A stretch of DNA of 64,000 nucleotides from the NCBI RefSeq assembly GCF_008086165.1, contig NZ_VSKL01000007.1, positions 1-64,000 of the forward strand. The letters are read 5' to 3'. This stretch comes from Algorimicrobium algoritergicola. GTDB taxonomy: Bacteria; Bacteroidota; Bacteroidia; Flavobacteriales; Flavobacteriaceae. The position numbers and the translations under genes are program-made. Below, piece by piece: positions 1-8,887 of the stretch; position 1 is the stretch's first letter, and the number at the start of each line of letters is the position of its first letter. The notes under the pieces are model-generated. The model was not told the origin of the DNA. It saw only the letters and a list, made by a program, of their open reading frames with translations, and made no database searches.

Positions 1-80
1 GGGGCTTTTAAATGTGGTTTAAATTTGTATTAAATCAGTTATATTTGTTGAGTAATAACTAAATAAATTAAGTGAATGAG

Positions 81-113
81 TGTGCATTTCGTTTAAAAAA
101 GCTGTGCATTTCG
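81..113. repeat. 11-bp direct repeat, 22-bp period
   Basis: The sequence TGTGCATTTCG occurs at 81-91 and again at 103-113, exactly 22 bp apart, i.e. about two helical turns. It lies just upstream of the DUF4442 gene starting at 141. The spacing on one DNA face would suit a pair of operator half-sites, but chance in AT-rich DNA is not excluded. The rest of 1-140 shows nothing recognisable. Confidence 0.4.
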
Positions 114-140
114 ATTTTGCGATTATAAAATATATACTAA

Positions 141-596
141 ATGACTATTTCTCCTAGTAAACTCAATATGTTTCTAATGTTCAAATTGCCAGCAGCTTAC
201 TTTACAGGCGTCAGAACAAAATCATTAGATTCTGAACAATGTGTGGTAACTGTTAAGCATAGATGGATAAATCAAAACCCATTTAAATCTATGTTTTGGG
301 CTGTTCAAGGTATGGCTGCCGAATTAACAACTGGAGCTTTGGTTATGCAAAAAATTAAAGCTAGTGGGAAAAACATTTCTATGTTGGTAGCATCAAATAA
401 TGCTAGTTTTTCGAAAAAAGCAACAGGACGCATTACATTTATTTGCAACGAAGGCCATAAGATAGATGAAGCCATAAAGCGAACTATAGAAACTGGAGAA
501 GGACAAACTATTTGGATGCATGTAGTTGGAACTAATTCTGATAACATGGAAGTTTCACAATTTAATTTTGAATGGACTTTAAAGGTGAAACACTAA
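141..596 (+). CDS. DUF4442 hotdog-fold protein
   Basis: This 151-residue soluble protein matches the pattern of the DUF4442 family, a hotdog-fold group related to acyl-CoA thioesterases. Its middle contains the WAVQGMAAELTTG stretch, which in hotdog enzymes corresponds to the long central helix lining the acyl pocket, followed by beta strands (SMLVASNNASF, GRITFICNEG). No signal peptide or membrane segment is visible. The ATG at 141 is the first in-frame start and gives the usual family length. It lies 52 bp before the AIM24-family gene on the same strand, so the two may be co-transcribed. A thioesterase activity is a family-level inference; the substrate cannot be read from the sequence. Confidence 0.75.
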   Translation: MTISPSKLNMFLMFKLPAAYFTGVRTKSLDSEQCVVTVKHRWINQNPFKSMFWAVQGMAAELTTGALVMQKIKASGKNISMLVASNNASFSKKATGRITFICNEGHKIDEAIKRTIETGEGQTIWMHVVGTNSDNMEVSQFNFEWTLKVKH

Positions 597-648
597 TTTA
601 TAATTTCTACTCGTAATTTTTTATCTTTAACTCAACAACTCAAATATT

Positions 649-1449
649 ATGAATGCACACGAAATAGATTACGCCATTTACGGCGAAGAAATGCAATATG
701 TTGAAATAGAGCTAGACCCTCAAGAAGGCGTTGTTGCCGAAGCTGGTAGTTTTATGATGATGGATGATGGCATTAAAATGGAAACTATTTTTGGAGATGG
801 TTCTGCTAAAAACAAAGGGTTCATGGGTTCTATATTAGGAGCTGGCAAGCGGATTCTTACAGGTGAAAGTTTATTTATGACCGCTTTCTATAATGATTTG
901 GTGGGTAAAAAGCGCATCAGTTTTGCGTCGCCTTATCCTGGGAAAATTCTACCAATTGATTTAACGGCGTTTGGCGGTAAATTTATTTGCCAGAAAGATG
1001 CTTTTTTATGTGCAGCTAAAGGCGTTACTATTGGTATTGAATTTAGCAAGCGTTTAGGTCGCGGACTTTTTGGTGGTGAAGGTTTCATTATGCAAAAGTT
1101 AGAAGGTGATGGTATGGCATTTGTGCATGCTGGCGGAACTATGGCGAAACGTGCTTTGCAACCTGGTGAAATTCTTCGCGTGGATACAGGATGTATTGTC
1201 GGTTTTACGCAAGGTGTTGATTATGATGTGGAATTTGTTGGAGGAATTAAAAACACCATTTTTGGAGGCGAAGGTTTATTCTTTGCTAAATTACAGGGTC
1301 CTGGAACCGTTTATATTCAGTCCTTACCGTTTAGCAGGTTAGCAGGCCGTGTATTGGCATCAGCACCTCAGGGCGGCGGAAAAGATAAAGGTGAAGGTAG
1401 TATTTTAGGTGGTTTAGGAGATTTGCTAGATGGTGATAACCGGTTTTAA
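649..1449 (+). CDS. TIGR00266/AIM24 family protein
   Basis: This 266-residue protein belongs to the AIM24/TIGR00266 family, whose members form a glycine-rich beta structure; the bacterial role is not established. Visible hallmarks are the opening [17 protein letters not shown], repeated FGGEG segments ([17 protein letters not shown] near residues 140-157 and [16 protein letters not shown] near 205-220), and a glycine/aspartate-rich tail ([15 protein letters not shown]). There is no signal peptide. The duplicated FGGEG motif suggests two similar lobes. It follows the DUF4442 gene by 52 bp. Family assignment is firm; function is not. Confidence 0.85.
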   Translation: MNAHEIDYAIYGEEMQYVEIELDPQEGVVAEAGSFMMMDDGIKMETIFGDGSAKNKGFMGSILGAGKRILTGESLFMTAFYNDLVGKKRISFASPYPGKILPIDLTAFGGKFICQKDAFLCAAKGVTIGIEFSKRLGRGLFGGEGFIMQKLEGDGMAFVHAGGTMAKRALQPGEILRVDTGCIVGFTQGVDYDVEFVGGIKNTIFGGEGLFFAKLQGPGTVYIQSLPFSRLAGRVLASAPQGGGKDKGEGSILGGLGDLLDGDNRF

Positions 1450-1613
1450 TCTTTTCAACAGGCTATTAACAATTACCAATTAGTCGTAACGTGATGTATA
1501 ATAAGAGTTAACCTGTTTTTTTAACGCAATCAAAGATTTTTTTGATGTTAAAGTTTTGTTTACGTTTAAGAAGCGATGTCTTTTTTCACTATATTTATAG
1601 AAACCAAATAAGA

Positions 1614-1621
1614 TATTTTTG
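1614..1621 (+). promoter_or_regulatory. Candidate -7 promoter element (TATTTTTG)
   Basis: TATTTTTG fits the Bacteroidota -7 consensus TAnnTTTG and lies 41 bp before the start of the small gene at 1663. No clear -33 TTTG is seen at the expected distance. Upstream, 1521-1551 can fold as TTAAC..ATCAAA/TTTGAT..GTTAA, a possible weak terminator of the AIM24-family gene without a T-tract. Confidence 0.35.
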
Positions 1622-1662
1622 CCTATTAAAAAATCTACTTTTTAACCTAAAATTTTTAAGAA

Positions 1663-1860
1663 ATGGCCAGAGCAATGTTCGAGTACACGAAAACTGTACT
1701 CAATAAAGTGAGTTTTGATGCAACATTATTTTGCAGAGAAGTTCAAAAAGCCCTTCAAAGATTATTACCTTATGAAATTGAAGAACTTAAGATTTATATT
1801 GAATCTTTAGTAAGGCAGAATCCAGATTTAGATCAGTGTTTAGTATACTTGAAAACATAA
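1663..1860 (+). CDS. Small conserved-looking protein, unknown
   Basis: This is a 65-residue protein that I cannot assign to a named family. It starts MARAMFEYTKTVLNKVSFD and reads as a mostly helical, charged, soluble domain with a single cysteine (LFCREVQKAL). No signal peptide or membrane segment is present. Three things support a real gene: a candidate TAnnTTTG promoter 41 bp upstream, a strong hairpin terminator directly after the stop codon, and sensible codon use. It stands alone between the AIM24-family gene and the convergent oxyR. Confidence 0.7.
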   Translation: MARAMFEYTKTVLNKVSFDATLFCREVQKALQRLLPYEIEELKIYIESLVRQNPDLDQCLVYLKT

Positions 1861-1865
1861 AATAG

Positions 1866-1895
1866 AAAAGCGACCTTTATTGATCGCTTTTTTTT
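1866..1895. terminator. Bidirectional terminator, small gene / oxyR
   Basis: An 8-bp perfect stem AAAAGCGA/TCGCTTTT (1866-1873 with 1884-1891) is followed by a T run on the plus strand and, read from the other side, by an A/T-rich tail. It lies between the stop of the gene ending at 1860 and the stop of the convergent oxyR at 1894, so it can serve both. Confidence 0.75.
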
Positions 1896-2841
1896 ATTTA
1901 GGAAGTGGACTAACTATATTCACATTTTGGAATTTAATGGCACCTCTAATGATGCCTGAAATAACATTATGCATGGCATCAATAATTTGCATTTTTAATT
2001 CGCTTTTATGGTAGAGTAAACTGACCTCTCTAGCAGGTGAAGGCTCATTAAAATAATGTAAATTTTGTTTGGCTGTATCACTTAAATCCAAAGTATGTAA
2101 ATAGGGAAGAAGCGTCATACCCAATCCTTCATTTGAAAGTTTAATTAATGTTTCAATACTACCACTTTCTAATTGAAATTGGTCTTCATTTTGAGTTTTG
2201 AATGCTTTACATAAATTTATAACACCATCTCTAAAACAATGGCCATCTTCAAGAAGAAGCATGTCATCAATTTCTAAATCCGTTGTATTTAATTTTTGTT
2301 TATTGTGTAGTCTATGGTGTTCTGGAATATAGCCTACAAAGGGTTCAAAATATAATACGCGTTCTTTTATATACTCATTTTCCAAAGGAGTGGCCGCAAT
2401 GGCAGCATCTAAATGGCCTTCCTTAATACGCGATATAATTTCGTCCGTAGTAAGCTCCTCAATTTTCAACTTTATTTTTGGGTATTTTTTTATGAACGTT
2501 TTTAAAAACATAGGTAGTAGCGTTGGCATGATGGTTGGAATAATTCCCAACCGAAATTCGCCACCAATAAATCCTTTTTCTTGATCTACAATATCCTGAA
2601 TTCTGTAAGATTCATTCACAATATTTTTGGCTTGACTCACAATTTTTTTTCCAACTTCTGTTAACTCAATCGGTTTTTTACTCCTATCAAAAATAAGAAC
2701 GTCTAGCTCATCTTCCAATTTCTGAATTTGCATACTCAATGTTGGTTGGGTAACAAAACATGTTTCAGCAGCTTTGGTGAAATTTTGCTGCTCGGCAACG
2801 GCCAATACGTAATAAAGTTGCGTAATTGTCATAGGTATCAA
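1894..2841 (-). CDS. oxyR: OxyR-type peroxide-sensing LysR regulator
   Basis: This 315-residue LysR-family regulator has an N-terminal winged helix-turn-helix (residues 5-63, with TKAAETCFVTQPTLSMQIQKLE) and a C-terminal LysR effector domain. The redox centre of OxyR is directly visible: C202 in LEDGHCFRDG and C211 nine residues later, the same spacing as E. coli C199 and C208, which form a disulfide on reaction with hydrogen peroxide. It is divergent from dps, a classic OxyR target, with a 91-bp shared region. Translation may start at the ATG at 2841 or at the second ATG (2832), which gives the usual MTITQLYYVL start. It should activate peroxide defence genes, probably including its neighbour. 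Confidence 0.92.
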   Translation of the reverse strand: MIPMTITQLYYVLAVAEQQNFTKAAETCFVTQPTLSMQIQKLEDELDVLIFDRSKKPIELTEVGKKIVSQAKNIVNESYRIQDIVDQEKGFIGGEFRLGIIPTIMPTLLPMFLKTFIKKYPKIKLKIEELTTDEIISRIKEGHLDAAIAATPLENEYIKERVLYFEPFVGYIPEHHRLHNKQKLNTTDLEIDDMLLLEDGHCFRDGVINLCKAFKTQNEDQFQLESGSIETLIKLSNEGLGMTLLPYLHTLDLSDTAKQNLHYFNEPSPAREVSLLYHKSELKMQIIDAMHNVISGIIRGAIKFQNVNIVSPLPK

Positions 2842-2904
2842 TTTAGACTATAAAAATATAAAAACTATCAATAAAACTTATGCTAAAAGATACTAATTAT
2901 GTCT

Positions 2905-2912
2905 TAAATTTG
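2905..2912 (+). promoter_or_regulatory. Candidate -7 element of dps (TAAATTTG)
   Basis: TAAATTTG matches the TAnnTTTG consensus and lies 20 bp before the dps start codon at 2933. There is no good -33 TTTG upstream, which would fit a promoter needing an activator such as the divergently encoded OxyR. I could not identify a convincing OxyR footprint in 2842-2904. Confidence 0.45.
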
Positions 2913-2932
2913 AATTGAACTTAAAATAAGAG

Positions 2933-3418
2933 ATGATTATGAAATTAAACACAATTGGATTAAGCCAAACAAAAACTAAAGATATAGCCAAAGATTTAAA
3001 TGTTTTATTAGCGAATTTTCAGGTGTATTACCAGAATTTAAGAGGTGTGCATTGGAATATTAGAGGAAAACGTTTCTTTGATTTACATGTCAAATTTGAA
3101 GAGTTGTACACAGATGCCAATGTAAAAGTTGATGAAATAGCAGAACGTATTTTAACATTAGGCGAAACACCATTACATACGTTTGATGATTATACGAAAG
3201 CAGCAAAAGTTCCAGTAGGAAAAAATGTTTCTGAAGATGAAAAAACGGTGCGTTTAATTGTTGATTCGCTTTCAGAATTACTTAAAATTGAACGTCAGAT
3301 TTTAAATAAAACAGGCGAAGTTGGTGATGAAGGAACAAACTCAATGATGAGTGATTTTATAACGGAACAAGAAAAAACAGTTTGGATGCTTAAAGCATGG
3401 TTAAACGAAACTGTTTAA
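2933..3418 (+). CDS. dps: Dps-type ferritin-like DNA-protection protein
   Basis: This 161-residue protein belongs to the Dps/miniferritin family, which assembles into 12-mers that oxidise ferrous iron with hydrogen peroxide and store it as a mineral, protecting DNA from Fenton chemistry. The inter-subunit ferroxidase residues are visible with family spacing: H40 (GVHWNIRG), H52, E56, D67 and E71, which line up with Listeria Dps H31, H43, D47, D58 and E62. The start is ATG at 2933 or the next ATG at 2939. It is divergent from oxyR and ends in a strong bidirectional terminator. Peroxide induction via OxyR is a reasonable inference. Confidence 0.93.
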   Translation: MIMKLNTIGLSQTKTKDIAKDLNVLLANFQVYYQNLRGVHWNIRGKRFFDLHVKFEELYTDANVKVDEIAERILTLGETPLHTFDDYTKAAKVPVGKNVSEDEKTVRLIVDSLSELLKIERQILNKTGEVGDEGTNSMMSDFITEQEKTVWMLKAWLNETV

Positions 3419-3440
3419 TAATTAATTTTTGATTATTAGT

Positions 3441-3478
3441 AAAAGCGACCTGTACTATTAGTGCAGGTCGCTTTTTTT
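3441..3478. terminator. Bidirectional terminator, dps / DUF2141 gene
   Basis: A 15-bp stem with one G-T wobble pairs 3441-3455 with 3461-3475 (AAAAGCGACCTGTAC with GTGCAGGTCGCTTTT), with a short loop and a T run on both strands. It sits between the two convergent genes. Confidence 0.9.
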
Positions 3479-3491
3479 ATAGTAGTAACAT

Positions 3492-3911
3492 TTAAAATCG
3501 AATACTGATTTCAGTATCTTCTTTCAATTCAAATTTAGCGTCATTAAAGATTGGCGGGCCCATTAACATAGGATTGTTGGACATACCATAAGATTCCTTT
3601 GGCATGCCATTAGCTTCAAAATCCATTCGGGAATTATCATTTTCGTCATGAACAACCATAACGGCATAGTTTCCAGGTTTTAAATTTTCAAAAGAAGCAA
3701 TTGCTTGACCGTCTATTACTTTAATTTTAGCACTTTGAATGCCATCCGCTTTCATAAATGTATCAGCAGTATGCAGTCCTATTAAAACATGCCCATTATT
3801 ATTTAAGGGATTAACCACTTTAACTGAAATGGTATAAGTCTGTAAACTATCTTGTGCGTGAGAAATAAAAGATGTTAAGGTAAAAGCGATAATAACTGCA
3901 AGCGTTTTCAT
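3492..3911 (-). CDS. Exported DUF2141 protein
   Basis: This 139-residue protein has a cleavable signal peptide (about residues 1-19, ending SHAQ) and a DUF2141 domain over most of the mature chain. The domain hallmarks are the small-molecule-like beta sandwich sequence LKPGNYAVMVVHDENDNSRMD and the downstream GMPKESYGMSNNP and MGPPIFNDAKFEL segments. DUF2141 proteins are widespread exported proteins of Bacteroidota and Proteobacteria with no established activity. It is convergent with dps and shares its terminator; 160 bp separate it from the gene at 4071. Confidence 0.85.
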   Translation of the reverse strand: MKTLAVIIAFTLTSFISHAQDSLQTYTISVKVVNPLNNNGHVLIGLHTADTFMKADGIQSAKIKVIDGQAIASFENLKPGNYAVMVVHDENDNSRMDFEANGMPKESYGMSNNPMLMGPPIFNDAKFELKEDTEISIRF

Positions 3912-4070
3912 AATTGTTGGTTTTTAGATTAATACACTGTAAATATATATCAAACCGTTATGTTCTGAAAAGTAAGCTCACTGAACTGTTGTTTTTTTAG
4001 GATGGATTGTAAAATGATTAAAAAATTTATGAATATGGTCAAGCAGTTATTTTATTCGAAGCTGTAATAT

Positions 4071-4616
4071 TTATTTATGTTGTGCTAAAAGTGAATCTAT
4101 TTTTGGTCTCCAAATTGCTAAAATTTCGGCATCAGGTTCATTAGTTTTAAATATTAAATCAGTTTTAGTTTGCAGTTCTGGAAATATTCTTGCACCAATT
4201 TTTTCTAGATCTGCATATTTTGTATTTGCATCAAATTTGATTTTATTAATTTCGAAATTGAATTTCCGCGCATAAACTTCGTGCAAATCAAATATCAATT
4301 TTTGAATTTTCATTTCGGTATCTATTCCCGAATCCAATGTATCTTTAATTCCTGATTGGTTTTTGTTAAAATAAGCGCGTACAAAAGCTTTGTCAATGCT
4401 ATTTGCTTTTAAATAAAGACCATAGTAGTAATGGACATTATCAATCGAATTTTCATTAGACCTTTCTTGAAAATCTGAATAGTTTAATTTAGCATTCGGT
4501 GACCAATAAATTACATGCTTTGAAAAAAAATATTCTTCAATGTCCAACCTGAAATTCCAATAGACAACAATTGTTGCAATTAGTATTGTTAATAGTATAA
4601 GAGGTTTTTTTTTCAA
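4071..4616 (-). CDS. Membrane-anchored protein, possible DUF922-like
   Basis: This 181-residue protein has one N-terminal membrane segment or uncleaved signal (residues 4-24) followed by a soluble extracytoplasmic domain. The pattern W-S-P-N-A-K-LNYSDFQ near residues 38-50 and the helix FDLHEVYARKFNFE near 110-123 recall the DUF922 group of putative secreted zinc peptidases, but no HExxH motif is present, so catalysis is doubtful. It lies 20 bp downstream of the DUF58 gene on the same strand and may be the last gene of the MoxR cluster transcript. I do not recognise it with confidence. Confidence 0.6.
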   Translation of the reverse strand: MKKKPLILLTILIATIVVYWNFRLDIEEYFFSKHVIYWSPNAKLNYSDFQERSNENSIDNVHYYYGLYLKANSIDKAFVRAYFNKNQSGIKDTLDSGIDTEMKIQKLIFDLHEVYARKFNFEINKIKFDANTKYADLEKIGARIFPELQTKTDLIFKTNEPDAEILAIWRPKIDSLLAQHK

Positions 4617-4636
4617 GATTGTTATAAATATTCCGA

Positions 4637-5968
4637 TTAAATTAACCCACGAGCTTTAATTTCTAAATACTTATTAATGGTATTCAAGGTTAAATCTTCT
4701 GGAGCTGTTAAAATACTTTGAATGCCATGTTTCTGCAATTCGTTAATGATGAGTTTCTTCTCATAAACAAATTTTTCGGCAATGGTTTTTTCGAATATTT
4801 CAAAGGTATTGCGTGATTCTTTCTGCGTGAGTTTATCCAATTCGGTATTTTCAAAAAAGATAACAACCAATACATGATGTTTGGCTATGGCTTGTAAATA
4901 CGGTAACTGCCTGTGTAAAGCATCTAAAGTTTCAAAATTGGTGTAGAGTAATAATAAGCTTCGTTGATTTAAGCTACGTTTTACATCAATATATAATCTG
5001 GAGAAATCGGATTCGGAGAAATCGGTATCTAAATTATAGAGCGTTTCCATAATTTGATTCATCTGTGATGGTCTGCGTTCAGCAACTACTTTATTATCCA
5101 CTTTCCTAGAAAAGGCAAACATACCAGCTTTATCTTGTTTCTTTAAAGCCACATTACTAATAACCAACGTCGCATTTATAGCATAATCTAAAAGACTTAA
5201 TCCGTTAAACGGCATTTTCATAGCACGACCTTTATCAATTACGCTGTAAATAGGTTGAGAGCGTTCATCTTGGAATTGGTTCACCATCAATTGACTCCGT
5301 TTGGCTGTCGCTTTCCAGTTTATATTCCGAATATCATCACCTTGAACATATTCTTTAATTTGCTCAAACTCCATGGTGTGACCAATTCTTCGGATTTTCT
5401 TCAATCCAAATTCGAAAATTTTATTCGAAAATGCTAAAAGCATATATTTCTTTAACTGCAGAAACGATGGGTAATTGGGTACCATAGCGTTATTTCCAAA
5501 TTGAAAACGACGTGTTAATAATCCAACTGGAGACGTTACATAAACGTTCAGGTTTCCAAAATGATATTCGCCACGTTCCAAAGGACGCAAGGTATAGGTG
5601 ATTTTTTTATCCGTTAGTTTATCAAGTTGGGTGTCAATTTCAAAATCGCGCTTCTGATATTGAAAGGGCATTTCGTCTATCAGTTTTAGTTTAACTTTAT
5701 AATTATACGTGTTTTTCAACGTGATTTCAATCGGATTATCATCACCATTACTCAATTTTTCTGGAAGTAATCGTTTGGCTTCTAATCCATTTTGTTTGAA
5801 TAACAATATGCTATCTATAAGAATAAGTACTAAAAAAGCACCAAAAAGCATGATACTTATTGGTAATAATCCCGGAAATTGATACGCCATCAGAAATAGA
5901 AATGCGAATCCCATTAAGGCTGCAAAAAACCGAAACTCTAAATAGATATGTTTAAAAATACGTTTCAA
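4637..5968 (-). CDS. DUF58 protein of MoxR cluster
   Basis: This 443-residue protein has two N-terminal membrane helices (about residues 15-30 and 34-54), a beta-rich region, and the DUF58 signature at 205-225 (EYVQGDDIRNINWKATAKR). A degenerate von Willebrand A-like fold follows, beginning YSVIDKGRAM, where the D-x-S-x-S metal site is reduced to a single Asp. DUF58 proteins are regularly encoded beside MoxR ATPases and are thought to be partners or substrates of their chaperone-like activity. The start directly abuts the stop of moxR (5968/5969), so translation is coupled. The precise cellular role of such clusters is not settled. Confidence 0.88.
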   Translation of the reverse strand: MKRIFKHIYLEFRFFAALMGFAFLFLMAYQFPGLLPISIMLFGAFLVLILIDSILLFKQNGLEAKRLLPEKLSNGDDNPIEITLKNTYNYKVKLKLIDEMPFQYQKRDFEIDTQLDKLTDKKITYTLRPLERGEYHFGNLNVYVTSPVGLLTRRFQFGNNAMVPNYPSFLQLKKYMLLAFSNKIFEFGLKKIRRIGHTMEFEQIKEYVQGDDIRNINWKATAKRSQLMVNQFQDERSQPIYSVIDKGRAMKMPFNGLSLLDYAINATLVISNVALKKQDKAGMFAFSRKVDNKVVAERRPSQMNQIMETLYNLDTDFSESDFSRLYIDVKRSLNQRSLLLLYTNFETLDALHRQLPYLQAIAKHHVLVVIFFENTELDKLTQKESRNTFEIFEKTIAEKFVYEKKLIINELQKHGIQSILTAPEDLTLNTINKYLEIKARGLI

Positions 5969-6970
5969 TTATCTTGGTATTTCAATCGTTTCAAGAATCT
6001 GGTCCACTACTTTATCAACTGTAAAGGCTTCCATTTCACGTTCTGGTGTTAGTACTAAGCGGTGTTTTAAAACGGCTTTGGTACAGCGTTTTATATCATC
6101 TGGTGTTACAAAATCACGACCCTGAATAGCTGCATTTGCTTTGGCTGCATTTAAAATGGCAATGGATGCTCTTGGTGATGCTCCTAAATACAAATTAGCG
6201 TTATTACGCGTGCTATTAACAATGGAAGCAATGTAATGGAGTAAATGATCTTCCACTAAAATTTGTTTTATTAAGCTTTGGTATTTTATAATATCAGCTG
6301 CTTTTAAAACAGGATTTATTGTGCTAAAATCTAATTGATCTTCCCGTTTGTGGTTGTCCACTAGAATCTGAATTTCATCTTCTAATGATGGATAATCCAC
6401 ATTAATTTTAAATAAGAAACGGTCTAATTGGGCTTCTGGCAATCGGTAGGTTCCTTCTTGTTCAATGGGATTTTGAGTAGCAAAAACCAAGAAAGGCGGT
6501 TCCATAATAAATTGATTATTATCAATAGTTATTTGGCGTTCTGCCATGACCTCAAATAAAGCGGCTTGTGTTTTTGCTGGTGCTCTGTTAATTTCATCAA
6601 TTAAAATAATATTGGAAAAAATAGGACCTTTTTTATATTCAAATTCGCTCGTTTTCACATTAAAAATGGAGGTTCCTAAAATATCACTCGGCATTAAATC
6701 TGGTGTAAATTGAATACGGCTAAAATCCACATCCAAGGTACGTGCTAAAAGTTTGGCTGTAACTGTTTTTGCAACACCTGGAACACCTTCAATAAGTGTG
6801 TGGCCATTAGATAAAATGGAAATGATAAGCAATTCTATCATTTCATTTTGACCAACGATAATTTTACCAATCTCCGTTTTAATACTTTCTACATGCGCTT
6901 GTAAAGGCTTGAGGTCAATTCTATTGGTGAAGCTTAAATCTTCGCTTTCGTGCTGGTTCGTATCTTCCAT
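5969..6970 (-). CDS. MoxR-family AAA+ ATPase
   Basis: This 333-residue AAA+ ATPase is of the MoxR group. Walker A is GVPGVAKT at residues 62-69, Walker B is IILIDEIN at 121-128, sensor 1 is ATQNP at 164-168, and the arginine-finger region DRF is at 183-185. MoxR proteins act as chaperones that mature or activate partner complexes, often VWA-domain proteins. It sits in the centre of a six-gene minus-strand cluster; its ATG overlaps the stop of the upstream DUF4350 gene by one base and its stop abuts the DUF58 start. A second MoxR/chelatase-like ATPase begins at 63407, so the genome carries more than one. Confidence 0.93.
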   Translation of the reverse strand: MEDTNQHESEDLSFTNRIDLKPLQAHVESIKTEIGKIIVGQNEMIELLIISILSNGHTLIEGVPGVAKTVTAKLLARTLDVDFSRIQFTPDLMPSDILGTSIFNVKTSEFEYKKGPIFSNIILIDEINRAPAKTQAALFEVMAERQITIDNNQFIMEPPFLVFATQNPIEQEGTYRLPEAQLDRFLFKINVDYPSLEDEIQILVDNHKREDQLDFSTINPVLKAADIIKYQSLIKQILVEDHLLHYIASIVNSTRNNANLYLGASPRASIAILNAAKANAAIQGRDFVTPDDIKRCTKAVLKHRLVLTPEREMEAFTVDKVVDQILETIEIPR

Positions 6971-8169
6971 TATATAGTGTTTTTTGTAAAATGTTCTATT
7001 TGTTTGTTAAGGGCAATGAGCTCTTTTTCAGTATGGTTATTTTTCGATTTTAAAAACGTAATTAAATCGATTAATGATTTAGTGTCTTGAACCGTATTTG
7101 ATGATTTAACAGCGAGTTTCTGAATAAAACGCTCGCTAAATTCATTGGTTTCTAAATAGTATGCGGTTCGTATGAATTCTAAAAAATACGTGATTTTTTT
7201 ATGAATGATATTCGAATAATCACCATGTTGGTAGTATAAATCGCCAATGGTTTGGGTAAACTCAACCGTAGAATTTTTTAAGGGTTCTACAACTGGAATA
7301 ATACGCTGGGTTCGTTTTCCTTTGAAAATTACAAAGATGATTAAGCCTAATAAACTTATATAGAATGTCCATTTTAAAGCAGGACTACTCAAAATAAAAC
7401 GCAATGGACTTTTAATAACTTTGCGTCCGCTTTTGTAATAGTTATCCCAAAGGATGCTATTATTTTTAGGCAAAAATGATAAAACGGTTGCTGCATAATC
7501 TGCTTTATCATTTAATAAATGATAGTTTGTAAAGGCAAACGGATTGCTATGAACATAAAAGGCTCCACCATTATCACCAAAAGGCGTTTTCGTAAAATTA
7601 ACTTCCTTCCTTATCTTATTTTCATCAATCATATAACCTAAAACGGTTGCTGTAGATGTATCTATGGAGGTGAAGAAGCTGTTTTCAATAACATCATCAA
7701 ACAGACGTTCGTTAGCTTTTAATGTTTTATTAGTGAATATAGATTTGGAAGGATCCTTGAAAAATCCATCATAATCGCGATCTATTTCTATGTTTAGCGA
7801 ATCGGCAAATGCTCCGTAAACATAGTTGGTACTAATAAAAACGGTATTCCCATTTTCAACAAATTCTAAAAGGGCATTGGAACCTTCTTCCTCAACATTA
7901 ATATAATCGTTAATAAGAATGAGTGTGGTGTTTGTCGCGTTTGGAAAATCTTTCAATCGTTCATACAGACTTTCATCAGATGTTTCTATAGTATTGGATG
8001 TAAACGGTTCCAATTCATTATAAAGCACGTAGCAACCCAAAGGAATTTTATCGGCAGCGGAGTAGGAGTTTCGCCAATTCAATGGTTTTGGTTTTGTGAC
8101 TTCAGCTATCATTAACAACACGATAATGGCGCCAATGCTATATAAAGCTATTTTTGAGCGTTTATCCAT
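6970..8169 (-). CDS. DUF4350 membrane protein
   Basis: This 399-residue protein has a membrane segment at residues 7-21, an extracytoplasmic DUF4350 domain (beginning around GCYVLYNELEPF and including the TLILINDYINVEEEGSNALLEFVENGNTV-type Rossmann-like segment), and a second membrane helix near 268-285 followed by a cytoplasmic helical tail. DUF4350 domains resemble GATase1-like folds without obvious catalytic residues and occur in MoxR clusters. It overlaps the DUF4129 gene by 8 bp and the moxR start by 1 bp, indicating one transcript with coupled translation. Its biochemical role is unknown. Confidence 0.85.
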   Translation of the reverse strand: MDKRSKIALYSIGAIIVLLMIAEVTKPKPLNWRNSYSAADKIPLGCYVLYNELEPFTSNTIETSDESLYERLKDFPNATNTTLILINDYINVEEEGSNALLEFVENGNTVFISTNYVYGAFADSLNIEIDRDYDGFFKDPSKSIFTNKTLKANERLFDDVIENSFFTSIDTSTATVLGYMIDENKIRKEVNFTKTPFGDNGGAFYVHSNPFAFTNYHLLNDKADYAATVLSFLPKNNSILWDNYYKSGRKVIKSPLRFILSSPALKWTFYISLLGLIIFVIFKGKRTQRIIPVVEPLKNSTVEFTQTIGDLYYQHGDYSNIIHKKITYFLEFIRTAYYLETNEFSERFIQKLAVKSSNTVQDTKSLIDLITFLKSKNNHTEKELIALNKQIEHFTKNTI

Positions 8170-8887
8170 TTATGCGTTTATTTAAGGTTGAAAAATCGTC
8201 TTGATTTCTATTGAAAGCTTGCTCGTCTATGGCAAATTCGCCATACCAAACGTAATCATAGATGTAGGAAATTCGTTTAAATAATTGTTTGATACCATCA
8301 TCTGAAATTTCATTAAGATAGTCTGAATTGGTTTTGTCATAATGCCAATCGATGATGTTTTTGTTCGTTAAGTTTTTAAGTGATTTTAGATATAAATAAC
8401 GCGTTGCCAAACGATAATTGCTCTCTTTTAACGCTGTTTTTATCAAGTTTTCAAAATCAACCTGTTGGATGTCTTCTTCAATATAACCAAAATTATCAAT
8501 GGTTTTTTCTTCCGTTTTAAATACGGAACTCATTGGTGATTGTAATAAAAACTTAATAAATAAATACAGAGCTCCAGCAGCTAAAAGGCCGTAAACAATG
8601 TATTCCAAGGTTTCATAATCTACAAAGTCTATGTCAATCCCGAATATATCACCTAACCAATTAAAAAATTTCCGAAGCAATTGTTGTAATAAATTAACAC
8701 CGCCTGTATCATTGATATTGTAATTAAAATCATTTCCGGAATAGCGATCAAGAATGCCTTCTTTAAAATAGGTAACCGTGATATCTGTAGAATCTTCCTG
8801 AATTTTATTTTGAGCAACAGAAACCGCATGCTTTATAAAAAACAAGCCTGAAGCCGCTAAAGTGATATGTCTGTTTGGTTTATTCAT
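8162..8887 (-). CDS. DUF4129 membrane protein
   Basis: This 241-residue protein carries an N-terminal hydrophobic segment (residues 8-25, probably a signal or anchor), an extracytoplasmic stretch, a clear membrane helix near residues 95-115, and a C-terminal cytoplasmic DUF4129 domain with the typical WHYDKTNSDYLNEI motif and helical repeats. DUF4129 proteins accompany MoxR, DUF58 and transglutaminase-like proteins in many bacteria. It overlaps its upstream neighbour (8880) and its downstream neighbour (8169) by 8 bp each. Function is unknown beyond membership in this conserved membrane assembly. Confidence 0.83.
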   Translation of the reverse strand: MNKPNRHITLAASGLFFIKHAVSVAQNKIQEDSTDITVTYFKEGILDRYSGNDFNYNINDTGGVNLLQQLLRKFFNWLGDIFGIDIDFVDYETLEYIVYGLLAAGALYLFIKFLLQSPMSSVFKTEEKTIDNFGYIEEDIQQVDFENLIKTALKESNYRLATRYLYLKSLKNLTNKNIIDWHYDKTNSDYLNEISDDGIKQLFKRISYIYDYVWYGEFAIDEQAFNRNQDDFSTLNKRING

